From positions 310,001 through 374,000 of the forward strand of contig NZ_JAGIBI010000006.1 of NCBI RefSeq assembly GCF_017744395.1: 64,000 bases of DNA, in the 5' to 3' direction. Positions 1 through 7,972 of this stretch are shown in pieces; positions within the stretch are counted from its first letter, which is position 1, and each line of letters opens with the position of its first letter. The notes beneath the pieces are model-generated. The model saw only the letters and a list, made by a program, of their open reading frames with translations. It was not told the origin of the DNA and ran no database searches. Source of the DNA: Herbaspirillum sp. Lineage in GTDB: Bacteria; Pseudomonadota; Gammaproteobacteria; Burkholderiales; Burkholderiaceae_D. Position numbers and translations under genes: made by a program.

Positions 1-122
1 GGATGATCGCCTTCGCGCTCAGGGAGACTGGCGGCAGCGTGGCGCTGGCGGCGCAGCACCTGGGCATCCCCAAGAAGACGCTTTACGACAAGATCAAGAA
101 ATACAACTTGGCGGAAGGGTGA
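1..122 (+). CDS. sigma-54-dependent response regulator, C-terminal end (partial)
   Basis: Only the last 39 or so codons are in the window; the gene starts to the left. The visible residues form a Fis-type helix-turn-helix: 'ALRETGGSVALAAQHLG' followed by 'IPKKTLYDKIKKYNL' and a TGA at 120-122. This is the usual DNA-binding end of NtrC/DctD-type activators that act on sigma-54 RNA polymerase; 'KKTLYDKIKKY' is the form common in DctD-like proteins. The receiver and AAA+ domains are not visible, so the family is inferred from the HTH alone. It converges on the Lrp-type gene that ends at 133. Confidence 0.75.
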   Translation, partial: MIAFALRETGGSVALAAQHLGIPKKTLYDKIKKYNLAEG

Positions 123-132
123 GCCGACCTCA

Positions 133-567
133 TCACCCCGGCAGTCGTCGTCTGACGGGTTGCGATTTGATGATAGCCGTGCTGGTTTCGGCCTTGTCCA
201 CGATGCGCTCCAGGATGAAATCCAGGTGCTCGATCGAACGCAGGTGCAGGCGGGCGATGAAGCAGTCATCCCCTGTCACCTTGTCGCACTCCGATATCTC
301 GGGAATCGCTTCGAGCAACTTCTGAACGGCATGCAGCTTTCCCGGCAAGGGTTTGATGCGGACGATCGCTTGCAAGGAGTAGCCCAGGGCGCGCGGATCG
401 ACATCGATAGTAAATGCGCGGATCACGCCCCGTTCTTCCAGCCGCCGCAGCCGTTCGGCGGCGCCGGGCGCGGAAAGGCCGATATGCTCCGCCAGGGCTT
501 TGGTGGACATCCGCGCATCGGCTTGCAGCAAATTGATGATCTTGCGATCGATATCATCCATCGTCAT
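133..567 (-). CDS. Lrp/AsnC family transcriptional regulator
   Basis: A 144-aa protein of normal Lrp length. The N-terminal winged HTH is seen at residues ~4-60 ('DIDRKIINLLQADARMSTKALAEHIGLS'-type helices, broken here for length) with 'RLRRLEERGVIRAF' leading into the RAM ligand-binding domain (~70-140; 'VTGDDCFIARLHL'). The ATG at 567 is chosen because an AGGAG lies 9 bases upstream; a second in-frame ATG is at 561. It is divergent from the EamA transporter, with 124 bp between them that contain short inverted repeats, so control of that exporter (probably by an amino acid) is the natural inference. Confidence 0.9.
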   Translation of the reverse strand: MTMDDIDRKIINLLQADARMSTKALAEHIGLSAPGAAERLRRLEERGVIRAFTIDVDPRALGYSLQAIVRIKPLPGKLHAVQKLLEAIPEISECDKVTGDDCFIARLHLRSIEHLDFILERIVDKAETSTAIIKSQPVRRRLPG

Positions 568-691
568 AAAGTATTTCTCCTTTTTTCCTTAATGAAAGAA
601 GGAATTCCCGGAACTCTGCTTGGTTTTTCGTATGTGGGTAATGCATACGGCGGATTAAAGTATAGCCTTGCTTAACTACGGGAATGGGGCG

Positions 692-1600
692 ATGAAAGAC
701 AATTTGCGCGGTGTGCTGGAAATGACTGCGGCAATGGTGATTTCCGGAACCATTGGTTGGCTGGTGGTGCTGTCGGGCCGGCCGGCTTCGGAAGTCGTGT
801 TCTGGCGTTGCCTGTTCGGGGCAGCCACGCTGCTGCCCGTCTGCGCGGCGATGGGGCATTTCAAGCCTGGACAAATTACCCTGCGGCAGTTGTTTCTGGC
901 GATACTGGGCGGTATTGCCATCGTCGCCAACTGGTTGCTGCTGTTCGCCGCATATCCGCGCGCTTCGATCTCCATTGCGACAGCGGTGTACAACACGCAA
1001 CCATTCATGCTGGTGGGACTGGGCGCGCTGTTCCTGCGTGAACGCTTGACCTGGGCGAAGCTGGGCTGGCTGTTGCTGTCGTTCGCCGGCGTGCTGCTCA
1101 TTGTCCAAGGACGGCCCGATATGGGCAGCGAGGGCGACCACTATCTGGCGGGAGTGTTGCTGGCGTTGGGCGCCGCATTCTTCTACGCCATGGCAGCGCT
1201 CATCACAAAGGCATTAAAGAGCGTTCCACCGCATCTGATCGCCTTGGTTCAGGTGCTGGTGGGAGTTGTCATGCTGGCGCCGTTCGCCCTGCATGGGGCG
1301 GCAGACGCCGTCAGCCCGGCGGCTTGGGGCTATCTGGCGACGTTGGGCGTGGTTCATACGGGAGTGATGTACATCCTGCTGTATGGCGCCATCCAGCGCT
1401 TGCCTACGCACCTGACCGGCGCATTGTCGTTCATCTATCCGGTGGTTGCATTCCTGGTGGATGCATTGGCATTCGGGCACCGGCTGCACCTGGTCCAATT
1501 CATCGGCGCCGCCGCAATCCTGTTGGCGGCGGCGGGCATGCTGTTCGGCTGGAGATGGCGGTCGCGCGCCGCCGGGGAAATTGGGCGAACGCTCCGCTGA
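692..1600 (+). CDS. EamA/DMT family transporter
   Basis: A 302-aa inner-membrane protein with about ten hydrophobic helices arranged as two EamA repeats, e.g. 'LAILGGIAIVANWLLLFAA', 'LGWLLLSFAGVLLIVQG', and a second half starting near 'YLAGVLLALGAAFFYAMAAL'. Drug/metabolite transporters of this family export amino acids and other small metabolites; the substrate cannot be read from sequence. The reading frame is open from a TTG at 668, but the ATG at 692 gives the normal N-terminus 'MKDNLRGVLEM'. It is divergent from the Lrp-type regulator, a frequent pairing for amino-acid exporters. Confidence 0.88.
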   Translation: MKDNLRGVLEMTAAMVISGTIGWLVVLSGRPASEVVFWRCLFGAATLLPVCAAMGHFKPGQITLRQLFLAILGGIAIVANWLLLFAAYPRASISIATAVYNTQPFMLVGLGALFLRERLTWAKLGWLLLSFAGVLLIVQGRPDMGSEGDHYLAGVLLALGAAFFYAMAALITKALKSVPPHLIALVQVLVGVVMLAPFALHGAADAVSPAAWGYLATLGVVHTGVMYILLYGAIQRLPTHLTGALSFIYPVVAFLVDALAFGHRLHLVQFIGAAAILLAAAGMLFGWRWRSRAAGEIGRTLR

Positions 1601-1714
1601 GGTTGTTCTTTCAGCGAAATCGAGAATTTCGAGGTGGGGAGAGGATCGCCTCCACGCTGGGCGAGTAATGGCAGAGGGATACGGACCCGCTGTGGCGCGG
1701 GCCCGATGAGGAGA

Positions 1715-2473
1715 TCATCCCAGTTCCGGGCGCAACGTTCCCTGGAACTGTTCGGTCTGGAAGCCACGTACTGCGCAGCCGATACGGCTTCCCGGGAGGG
1801 CCGGGTCGCGCGAGGCTTCAATCACCAGCGTGCGCTCGCCCTGGAGGTTGGGCTGCGCACGATAGTAGTCGAAACGCGAAGTGCGATGCCAGCCGTCGCG
1901 ATCGAAAATCTCCATGCGCACGTAGTTGCCGTTGATTTCCTTGCTCACTCGCTTGAAGTTGGGGATGACTGTACCCAGCACGGCGGCTGCCTGGGCGGGG
2001 CTGGCCGGAGTGACGAAGCCCCATGCCATTTTTTGCAGGGTGCCGTTGATCTCGGTGCTTTCCTCGTAGTACCCCGACAGCGTCAGGCCGTACACCTTGG
2101 CTGCAGCGGTGGGCTGCACGGTGTTGCGTCCCGGCGTCTTGCGGTCAGGCACATCGATGGCGGCGACTTCACCCTTCACCGTTACCGGGAAGATGGGGGT
2201 AAGGTCGGGGGCGAACTGCTTGATTGTGGCGCCCAGGGTGGCGTCGCAGGCGGCCAGCGCCTTCACCACATTTTCCAGCGGCGCGCGCTGGTCCAAGACC
2301 GCGCTGGTTTGCGTTTTTCCGCGCGTTTCATTGCGCTGGGCCAGTTGCTGGGTCTTCAATTCCAGGCGCTGCTGCTTGATTTGCAGCTTGGCCATGCGCT
2401 CTTCCGGGGTAGCGCAGGCGGTCGTGAGAATGATGGTGGAGGCTGCAAGCAGCCAGGTGCGTGTTCTTGTCAT
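1715..2473 (-). CDS. putative outer-membrane/periplasmic lipoprotein of unknown function
   Basis: About 252 aa. The N-terminus 'MTRTRTWLLAASTIILTTAC' is a signal peptide ending in a lipobox (LTTAC), so the mature protein should begin with lipidated Cys. A Gln/Lys/Arg-rich stretch follows (residues ~28-55, 'KLQIKQQRLELKTQQLAQR'), likely a short helix or coiled coil, then a soluble domain with no motif I recognise. An upstream ATG at 2485 exists, but a GGGGGAA lies just before the ATG at 2473. It sits 54 bp downstream of the PPTase gene on the same strand and may be the last gene of the aryl-polyene operon; function not assignable. Confidence 0.75.
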   Translation of the reverse strand: MTRTRTWLLAASTIILTTACATPEERMAKLQIKQQRLELKTQQLAQRNETRGKTQTSAVLDQRAPLENVVKALAACDATLGATIKQFAPDLTPIFPVTVKGEVAAIDVPDRKTPGRNTVQPTAAAKVYGLTLSGYYEESTEINGTLQKMAWGFVTPASPAQAAAVLGTVIPNFKRVSKEINGNYVRMEIFDRDGWHRTSRFDYYRAQPNLQGERTLVIEASRDPALPGSRIGCAVRGFQTEQFQGTLRPELG

Positions 2474-2527
2474 GGATTCCCCCATTGGTTTGGTTTTGTA
2501 GCCCTCGCGGGGCAGATGGATTTTGGC

Positions 2528-3241
2528 TCAGCCTCCGGACAAATTCAACAGCAGCGAGTATTCGATCCGTTCGATGACGCAGGTTTGCGGCCGTACGCCG
2601 CTGCAGAGGCAGAGATGATAGCCGCTGCCGGTTTCGTGGTGCAGGAAGGCATCGGCAGTGCCTGATGCGTCGGGGCCGCAGTCCAATTCCGTCAGATCTT
2701 GAGTATCGATCAGACCGGCATTGTGGCGGAATTTATAGAGTGCTTCCTTCGCGCACCAGAGCCGGTAGAAGGCATCGCTGTAGTGTTCCTGTGTTGCCAG
2801 CCATGCCGTTTCCCATTCGGAGAAGGCTTGCTGCGCCAGGGCTGGCAGGTCGCGCTGCGGTGCCGGCGCCTCGATATCCACGCCCACAGGAAAAACTTCA
2901 CCGATGGCGCAGGCCAGCCAGCCCCGGCTGTGCGACAGGCTGAAGCCTGGCAACGCCACACCATCCGCAGGGCATCCTGCAATCGTTACCCGAGGGGAGG
3001 CGCCGGGATGTTCCTCGACCGAAATGCCGGCCGGCGGGCAGCCCAGCGTTTGAGCCAGCGCATGGCGCAGCAACAGTCGGCCGAGCAGAAATTCGCCTGT
3101 GCGCCGAGACCTGAGGAAGCCTTTCAGCCGCGTGCGTTCGCTGCCTGAAAGCAGCGCAGCAAGCGCGGATGGAATGGCCGGAGCAGGCGTGCAGGCGAAA
3201 GAGTCGCGGCCATCCACGATCCAGACGCGGGCGGACGGCAT
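2528..3241 (-). CDS. 4'-phosphopantetheinyl transferase (Sfp type)
   Basis: About 237 aa. Transfers the phosphopantetheine arm from CoA to the serine of carrier proteins. The two family signatures are present: 'VGVDIE' (Mg-binding Asp/Glu) and 'WCAKEALYK' (WxxKEA). Length fits the Sfp/EntD group. The frame is open upstream to 3325, but the ATG at 3241 follows the stop of the preceding gene by 10 bp and gives 'MPSARVWIVDG', a plausible N-terminus. Located in the APE operon, it most likely activates the two small ACPs at 17.0-17.6 kb. Confidence 0.92.
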   Translation of the reverse strand: MPSARVWIVDGRDSFACTPAPAIPSALAALLSGSERTRLKGFLRSRRTGEFLLGRLLLRHALAQTLGCPPAGISVEEHPGASPRVTIAGCPADGVALPGFSLSHSRGWLACAIGEVFPVGVDIEAPAPQRDLPALAQQAFSEWETAWLATQEHYSDAFYRLWCAKEALYKFRHNAGLIDTQDLTELDCGPDASGTADAFLHHETGSGYHLCLCSGVRPQTCVIERIEYSLLLNLSGG

Positions 3242-3251
3242 GCCGGCGTGC

Positions 3252-3698
3252 TTACTTGTCCGCGATTTTGACGATGTCGCCTTTGAGGGCGACGCCGGCC
3301 AAGGTGGCGCCGGCGTGGCATTCATATTGAGTGGCGCTGGCCATCTCGTTCTTCTTGTAATAGCTCACGATGTTGACTACCGCGTTGCCGCCCAGCTCCT
3401 TGGCTTTCTTATGCAATTGCACCAGCGCCGACAGGAACACCCACTTGCAAGCCTCTTCATCGGACTTGCCCACGGCATTGGTCTTCTGGTTGGTGACGTC
3501 GCTGGAGAGTTTGGTGATGATGGCAGGATGTTGCTGGCCGGCGAAGTAGAACTTGACCGAACCGTCCAATACCCCCTCCTTGTCCTTTTGCGTCTTGGCT
3601 TCTTCCACAGACAACAGGTGCTTGGTGTCGCGCGCTTGCGCGGACAGCGAGGATGCCGCGAGTAAGGCCGCGGCCAGGATGAGGGAGATATTCTTCAT
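3252..3698 (-). CDS. small secreted protein of APE clusters, unknown function
   Basis: 148 aa. A signal peptide is clear ('MKNISLILAAALLAASSLSAQA', cleavage near Ala22). The mature protein has 'GGNAVVNIVSYYKKNE' and a late Cys pair ('CKWVF', 'YECHAG'). Proteins of this kind in APE clusters are often labelled 'excinuclease ATPase subunit', but no ATP-binding motif is present, so that name has no support here. It lies between the third ketosynthase and the PPTase, same strand, 60 bp after the ketosynthase. A periplasmic role in APE handling is only inference. Confidence 0.8.
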   Translation of the reverse strand: MKNISLILAAALLAASSLSAQARDTKHLLSVEEAKTQKDKEGVLDGSVKFYFAGQQHPAIITKLSSDVTNQKTNAVGKSDEEACKWVFLSALVQLHKKAKELGGNAVVNIVSYYKKNEMASATQYECHAGATLAGVALKGDIVKIADK

Positions 3699-3758
3699 TG
3701 TTCGACTCCTTGTGGTTGGTGATATGGAAATGTCGCAGGGGATAGGTTTGGCTGCGCC

Positions 3759-5003
3759 TCAATTCCAGCGCTTGAAGATCAGTGATGTATTGATTCCGCC
3801 GAAAGCGAAGTTATTGGACATCACGTATTCGCAATCCATCTCGCGCCCCGCGCCGGTGATGTAGTCGAGTTCGCCGCAGTCGGGATCTGGCTGGCTCAGG
3901 TTGATCGTGGGGGAAAACCAGCCGTGGCGCATCATTTCGATAGTCAGCCAGGCTTCCAGCGCACCGCAGGCGCCCAGCGTGTGACCCATATAGCTCTTGA
4001 GGGAGCTGATCGGCGCACGCGTGCCGAACACACGTGCCGTGGCGGTGGTCTCTGCCACATCTCCCTGGCGGGTGCCGGTGCCGTGGGCGTTGATGTAGCC
4101 GATGGCGTCTGCTGGCAGGCCGGCATCTGCCAGCGCCATCTCGATAGCGACCTGCATGGTGGCGGCATTGGGATTGGTGACATGCGAACCGTCGCTGTTG
4201 GTGCCGAAACCGACGATCTCGGCATAGATTTGGGCTCCGCGCGCTTGTGCGTGCTCCAGGTCTTCCAGGATCAGCGTGCCGGCGCCTTCGCCCAGCACCA
4301 GGCCGTCGCGGTCCTTGTCAAACGGGCTGGGAGTGATCTGTGGCGTGTCGTTGCGCACACTGGTGGCGTATAGCGTGTCGAACACCGCCGCTTCGGTAGC
4401 GCACAGTTCTTCGGAACCGCCCGCGACCATCGCGGTCTGGCGGCCGCTACGAATCGCTTCAAAGGCATAGCCTATGCCCTGGCTGCCTGAGGTGCAGGCG
4501 CTGGAGGTGGTGATGATGCGTCCGGTGATGCCGAAGAACACGCCCATGTTTACCGGCGCAGTGTGCGCCATCATCTTCAGGTAGGTGTTGGCGTTGATGT
4601 CGCGCGTGTTCTTTTCCGCGAACATCATGGCGAAGTCTGCGATCGCATTGGGCGTGCCGGCCGAAGAGCCGTAGGCGATGCCCAGGCGGCCGCTGGAAAG
4701 CAGTGGATCGTCCAGCAGGCCGGCGTCGTCCAGCGCCCATTCGCTGGCGCGGGTCGCCATCAGCGCCACGCGTCCCATGCTGCGCGTGGTCTTGCGATTG
4801 TATTTGTCGGATAGCGGAAACTCCGCCGCCGGGGCGCCCAGGCGCGTATGCAGGCCGATGTATTCATCCCAGCCGGGCATGCGCTGCACGGCGTTGCGCA
4901 AGGTCTTCAGGTGCCCCAGTGCGCTGTTCCAGTCGTTTCCGATCGGGCTGATGCCGGCCATGCCGGTGACCACCACGCGGCGAGCAGGGAAATTATTGCT
5001 CAT
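3759..5003 (-). CDS. apeR: beta-ketoacyl-ACP synthase (ApeR-like)
   Basis: 414 aa, full-length FabF/KAS-II fold with the complete Cys-His-His triad: Cys170 in 'TTSSACTSGSQG', His307 in 'NAHGTGT', His341 in 'SYMGHTLGACG'. It would condense malonyl-ACP with an acyl or aryl-acyl-ACP. In characterised aryl polyene clusters the ketosynthase in this terminal position is ApeR, which has an accessory role next to the ApeO/ApeC pair. Its ATG (5003) overlaps the stop of the ketoreductase gene by 4 bp (ATGA), so translation is probably coupled. Confidence 0.88.
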   Translation of the reverse strand: MSNNFPARRVVVTGMAGISPIGNDWNSALGHLKTLRNAVQRMPGWDEYIGLHTRLGAPAAEFPLSDKYNRKTTRSMGRVALMATRASEWALDDAGLLDDPLLSSGRLGIAYGSSAGTPNAIADFAMMFAEKNTRDINANTYLKMMAHTAPVNMGVFFGITGRIITTSSACTSGSQGIGYAFEAIRSGRQTAMVAGGSEELCATEAAVFDTLYATSVRNDTPQITPSPFDKDRDGLVLGEGAGTLILEDLEHAQARGAQIYAEIVGFGTNSDGSHVTNPNAATMQVAIEMALADAGLPADAIGYINAHGTGTRQGDVAETTATARVFGTRAPISSLKSYMGHTLGACGALEAWLTIEMMRHGWFSPTINLSQPDPDCGELDYITGAGREMDCEYVMSNNFAFGGINTSLIFKRWN

Positions 5004-5737
5004 GCCAGTCCTCCGTTGACTGAGATCACCTGGCGTGTAATGTAGGCGGCATCGGGAGACATCAGGAAGGCTACCGCCGCCGCCACTTCCTCCGGTTTGC
5101 CGGCGCGGCGCGCGGGGATCAGCTTCATGATTTCCTCCAGTGGCGCATCCTGGGCCATATCGGTATCTATCAGGCCCGGCGCCACGCAGTTGACGGTGAT
5201 GTCGCGCTTGGCCAATTCCAGCGCCAGCGCCTTGGTGGCGCCGATGACGCCGGCCTTGGCGGCGCTGTAGTTGACCTGGCCGCGGTTGCCGATCAGACCG
5301 GAGACCGAAGCCAGCGTAACGATGCGGCCCGGCGCGCGTCGGCGCACCATCGGCATTACCAGCGGATTGAGCACGTTGTAGAAGCCGTCGAGATTGGTGC
5401 GCAGCACGCTGTCCCAGTCTTCTCCCGGCATGGCGGGGAAGGCGTTGTCGCGGGTAATGCCAGCGTTGCAGACCACGCCGTAGTAGCAGCCGTGTTTCTC
5501 GACGTCTTGCAGCAGTATTTGCGATGCCTGCTCGCGCTGGGCGATGTCGAACTGCAATATGCGTGTGCCGCGCCCCAGTGCCGCTATCTCGCGTGCGACT
5601 TCGTCGGCCGCCTCGCGCCGCTGGTGGCAGTGCAGCGCTATGTCATAGCCGTCGCGCGCCAGTCGCAGTGCGATCGCGCGGCCTATGCCCCGGCTCGAGC
5701 CGGTGACGAAGATGGTTTTATCCCCCGATATTGTCAT
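5000..5737 (-). CDS. apeQ: 3-ketoacyl-ACP reductase (ApeQ/FabG-like)
   Basis: 245 aa short-chain dehydrogenase. The NADPH motif is 'VTGSSRGIGR' (residues 11-20), 'NAG' at 91-93, and the catalytic residues fall at Ser144, Tyr157 and Lys161 ('LASVSGLIG', 'VNYSAAKAG'). It reduces the beta-keto group during polyene extension. The frame opens at 5839, but the ATG at 5737 overlaps the preceding stop as ATGA and places the Rossmann motif at the normal distance from the start. Confidence 0.92.
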   Translation of the reverse strand: MTISGDKTIFVTGSSRGIGRAIALRLARDGYDIALHCHQRREAADEVAREIAALGRGTRILQFDIAQREQASQILLQDVEKHGCYYGVVCNAGITRDNAFPAMPGEDWDSVLRTNLDGFYNVLNPLVMPMVRRRAPGRIVTLASVSGLIGNRGQVNYSAAKAGVIGATKALALELAKRDITVNCVAPGLIDTDMAQDAPLEEIMKLIPARRAGKPEEVAAAVAFLMSPDAAYITRQVISVNGGLA

Positions 5738-6207
5738 GCCATGCCTTCTTGAAGATATTGTGTTGCGTCGTGCGGTTGGAACACCGACACGGTGGCTCGC
5801 GCCAGTTCTTGTTGCGTTGATGTGTCGCTGATCGCGCATTCGAAGGAGCCCAGACCGTTTTCCGCCTGCAGCAGCAGTTTCACCGCCACCTTCAGGCGCA
5901 TGCCGTTGGCGAATTCAGGTGTGGCGCATTCATAGCGGCGCGAACCCAGCAGGAAACCTATTTTCACGCTTTCGCCGCGCAGCCGCGCGTGATAGCCGGC
6001 CCAGGCGGCGATTGCCTGCGCCATGTACTCGACTCCGACCCAGGCGCCTACGCCAGCGCCGTTGTTGAAGGGGATGCCGGGACGGATCACGACTTCCGCT
6101 TCCAGGTTCTCGGCCGATACCGAGGCGACCCGGTCGAGCAGGATCATCGGCGCCGTATGCGGCAGCAATTGTTCAATCGGTGGAACGGATGTGGCTTGTG
6201 TCGTCAT
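5734..6207 (-). CDS. apeP: 3-hydroxyacyl-ACP dehydratase, hotdog fold (ApeP-like)
   Basis: 157 aa. Starts 'MTTQATSVPPIEQLLPHTAPM', with 'LPHTAPMILLDRV' and 'GVEYMAQAIAAWAGYHA', the pattern of the APE dehydratases of the FabA/FabZ-like hotdog superfamily. In APE assembly ApeP and ApeI are the two dehydratases that produce the conjugated double bonds. Position between ApeO-like and ApeQ-like genes is the standard order. The start at 6207 is 1 bp beyond the stop of the ketosynthase. Catalytic residues cannot be assigned with certainty by eye. Confidence 0.86.
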   Translation of the reverse strand: MTTQATSVPPIEQLLPHTAPMILLDRVASVSAENLEAEVVIRPGIPFNNGAGVGAWVGVEYMAQAIAAWAGYHARLRGESVKIGFLLGSRRYECATPEFANGMRLKVAVKLLLQAENGLGSFECAISDTSTQQELARATVSVFQPHDATQYLQEGMA

Positions 6208-6208
6208 C

Positions 6209-7402
6209 TCAACCTTCCATGCGCGAGAACACCAGCGCAACGTTGCTGCCGCCGAAGGCGAAGGAATTGGAAAGCACATGGCGTGGCGCATGTCCCAACG
6301 CGCGGCCGACGGCGACCGTGTCCAGCGCCGGCAGCGCCGGATCGGCGGTGCCGTCCCACAGGTGCGGCGGCAGCAGGCCGGTGGCGTTGTTGTCCTGCAT
6401 GGCCAACCAGCAAAGGCCGGCTTCGATGGCGCTGGCCGCTCCCAGGGTATGGCCGGTGAATGGCTTGGTCGAGCTGACCGGCACTCCGGCGCCGAACAAT
6501 GCATGGATTGCCTTGGCTTCCATCGCATCGTTCTGCGGTGTGGCGGTCCCGTGCAGGTTGATGTAGTCGATCTGCGATGGTGCCAGGCCTGCGCGTCGCA
6601 AGGCCTGGCCGATTGCCAGCGTGGCGCCCCTGCCTTCCGGGTCGGGGGCGGAGATGTGGTGTGCGTCGGACGATTCACCCCAGCCGTGCAGCGCGACGCG
6701 CGCAGGTTCCCGGCTCATCAGGAACAAGGCCGCGCCTTCGCCGATATTGATGCCGCGACGGTTGGCCGAGAGCGGATTGCAGCGTTCGGCACTGACAGAC
6801 TCCAGCGCGGAAAAGCCGGCCACGGTGAAGTCGCACAGGCTGTCGGCGCCGCCGCAGATTACCGCGTCGCACAAGCCCATATTGATCAGCCGGGCGGCGC
6901 TGGCCATGGCCTTGCCGCTGGAGGAGCAAGCGCTGGAATGCACGTAGGCCGGGCCGGTCGTTCCCAGCGTGACTGCCAACGCCGTGGCCGGTGAGCCGAG
7001 CTCTTGCTGCCCGTAGTGAAAAGCATCTGGGAGGGCGCCGCCGGATGCCAGTTGGCGGAAGGCTTGTTCGCTTTCGGCGATACCAGAGGTGCTGGTGCCC
7101 AGAACGATGCCGACCCGATGCGCGCCGAAGCGGGTGATGGCTGCATCGACCTGGCTACGGATCTGCGCCAGCGCCGCCAGTGCCAGGCGGTTGTTGCGGC
7201 TGCGCTCGCGCAGCGGCAGGTGGTCATCGTCAGGCAGCGTCGCAGGCGCCACCGCGCCCAGCGACAAGGCCTGGCCATCCGCATTGGTGCGGCACGGATC
7301 TGGATGAACGCCGCTGTCGCCGGCGAACAGGCGCGCACGAATGGTGTCGTGCGTACTGCCAAGCGAGCAGATGATTCCCAATGCGTTCAGATAGATGGTC
7401 AT
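6209..7402 (-). CDS. apeO: beta-ketoacyl-ACP synthase (ApeO-like chain-extending KS)
   Basis: 397 aa thiolase-fold ketosynthase with active-site Cys159 ('VHSSACSSSGKA'), His284 ('NLHGTAT'), Lys313 and His318 ('SSTKPFTGHTLGA'). In characterised systems ApeO works as a heterodimer with the chain-length factor ApeC; the ApeC-like gene is at the far upstream end of this operon. 'SNSFAFGGSNVALVF' near the C-terminus is the usual KS end motif. It follows the DUF3261 lipoprotein by 6 bp on the same strand. Confidence 0.9.
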   Translation of the reverse strand: MTIYLNALGIICSLGSTHDTIRARLFAGDSGVHPDPCRTNADGQALSLGAVAPATLPDDDHLPLRERSRNNRLALAALAQIRSQVDAAITRFGAHRVGIVLGTSTSGIAESEQAFRQLASGGALPDAFHYGQQELGSPATALAVTLGTTGPAYVHSSACSSSGKAMASAARLINMGLCDAVICGGADSLCDFTVAGFSALESVSAERCNPLSANRRGINIGEGAALFLMSREPARVALHGWGESSDAHHISAPDPEGRGATLAIGQALRRAGLAPSQIDYINLHGTATPQNDAMEAKAIHALFGAGVPVSSTKPFTGHTLGAASAIEAGLCWLAMQDNNATGLLPPHLWDGTADPALPALDTVAVGRALGHAPRHVLSNSFAFGGSNVALVFSRMEG

Positions 7403-7408
7403 GCGGTG

Positions 7409-7972
7409 TTATTCAGTGGTGACGACCGACTGTATGGTCAGTTTGTATTGATAGCGCAGATTGGTCAGGATCACCTTGCCGCCCCATGCCTTGCGGTCCG
7501 GGTAGTCGATCACCGCGATCGTTTCGCCGTCGAGCAGCAGGGTACGTTGGCCTTCGTTTTCGCGCAACTCCCATCCGGCGGGAAGCGCATCTTTGATGGC
7601 TTTGGCCGGCCATAGCGTCAGTTGCACGTCTTGCAATACATCGTCGCCCTGGACCTGCTTGGGCAGCATGACATGGCGCCAGACCTGCAGTTCGCGGCCG
7701 TCGTAGTGCAATGTCATCACGCGCTGGCCAAAGGCCAGGCCGACCAGGTCGAGGTGGTCGGCATCGATTTCCAGCGCGGTGTCGAGAGTGTCGGTGCGGC
7801 CTTCGCGCTCCACCGTCAGGTGCTGCTGCAGGCTGATGCTCTGACCCAGCGCGGCGGGCGCCAAGCGCAGTTGCAGGCGTGCCGGCGTTCGTGTGTCGGG
7901 TGGTGTGGCAGTGGCGCAGGCAGCCAGCATCAGGGCGATAGCCAGCGTGGCCAGAGGGCGGGGGAGTCTCAT
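7409..7972 (-). CDS. DUF3261-type lipoprotein (ApeN-like)
   Basis: 187 aa. Signal peptide plus lipobox: 'MRLPRPLATLAIALMLAACA', lipidated Cys at 19. The mature part is beta-rich ('VMTLHYDGRELQVWRHV', 'YQYKLTIQSV'). Such lipoproteins are constant members of APE clusters beside the MMPL exporter and LolA-like gene, which points to outer-membrane delivery of the pigment; the molecular role is inferred from context. The frame opens at 8461 but the ATG at 7972 overlaps the exporter stop as ATGA. Confidence 0.87.
   Translation of the reverse strand: MRLPRPLATLAIALMLAACATATPPDTRTPARLQLRLAPAALGQSISLQQHLTVEREGRTDTLDTALEIDADHLDLVGLAFGQRVMTLHYDGRELQVWRHVMLPKQVQGDDVLQDVQLTLWPAKAIKDALPAGWELRENEGQRTLLLDGETIAVIDYPDRKAWGGKVILTNLRYQYKLTIQSVVTTE

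Noticed and set aside
3252..3698. 'Excinuclease ATPase subunit' label
   Set aside because: No Walker motifs, a signal peptide instead; the label appears to be inherited misannotation.
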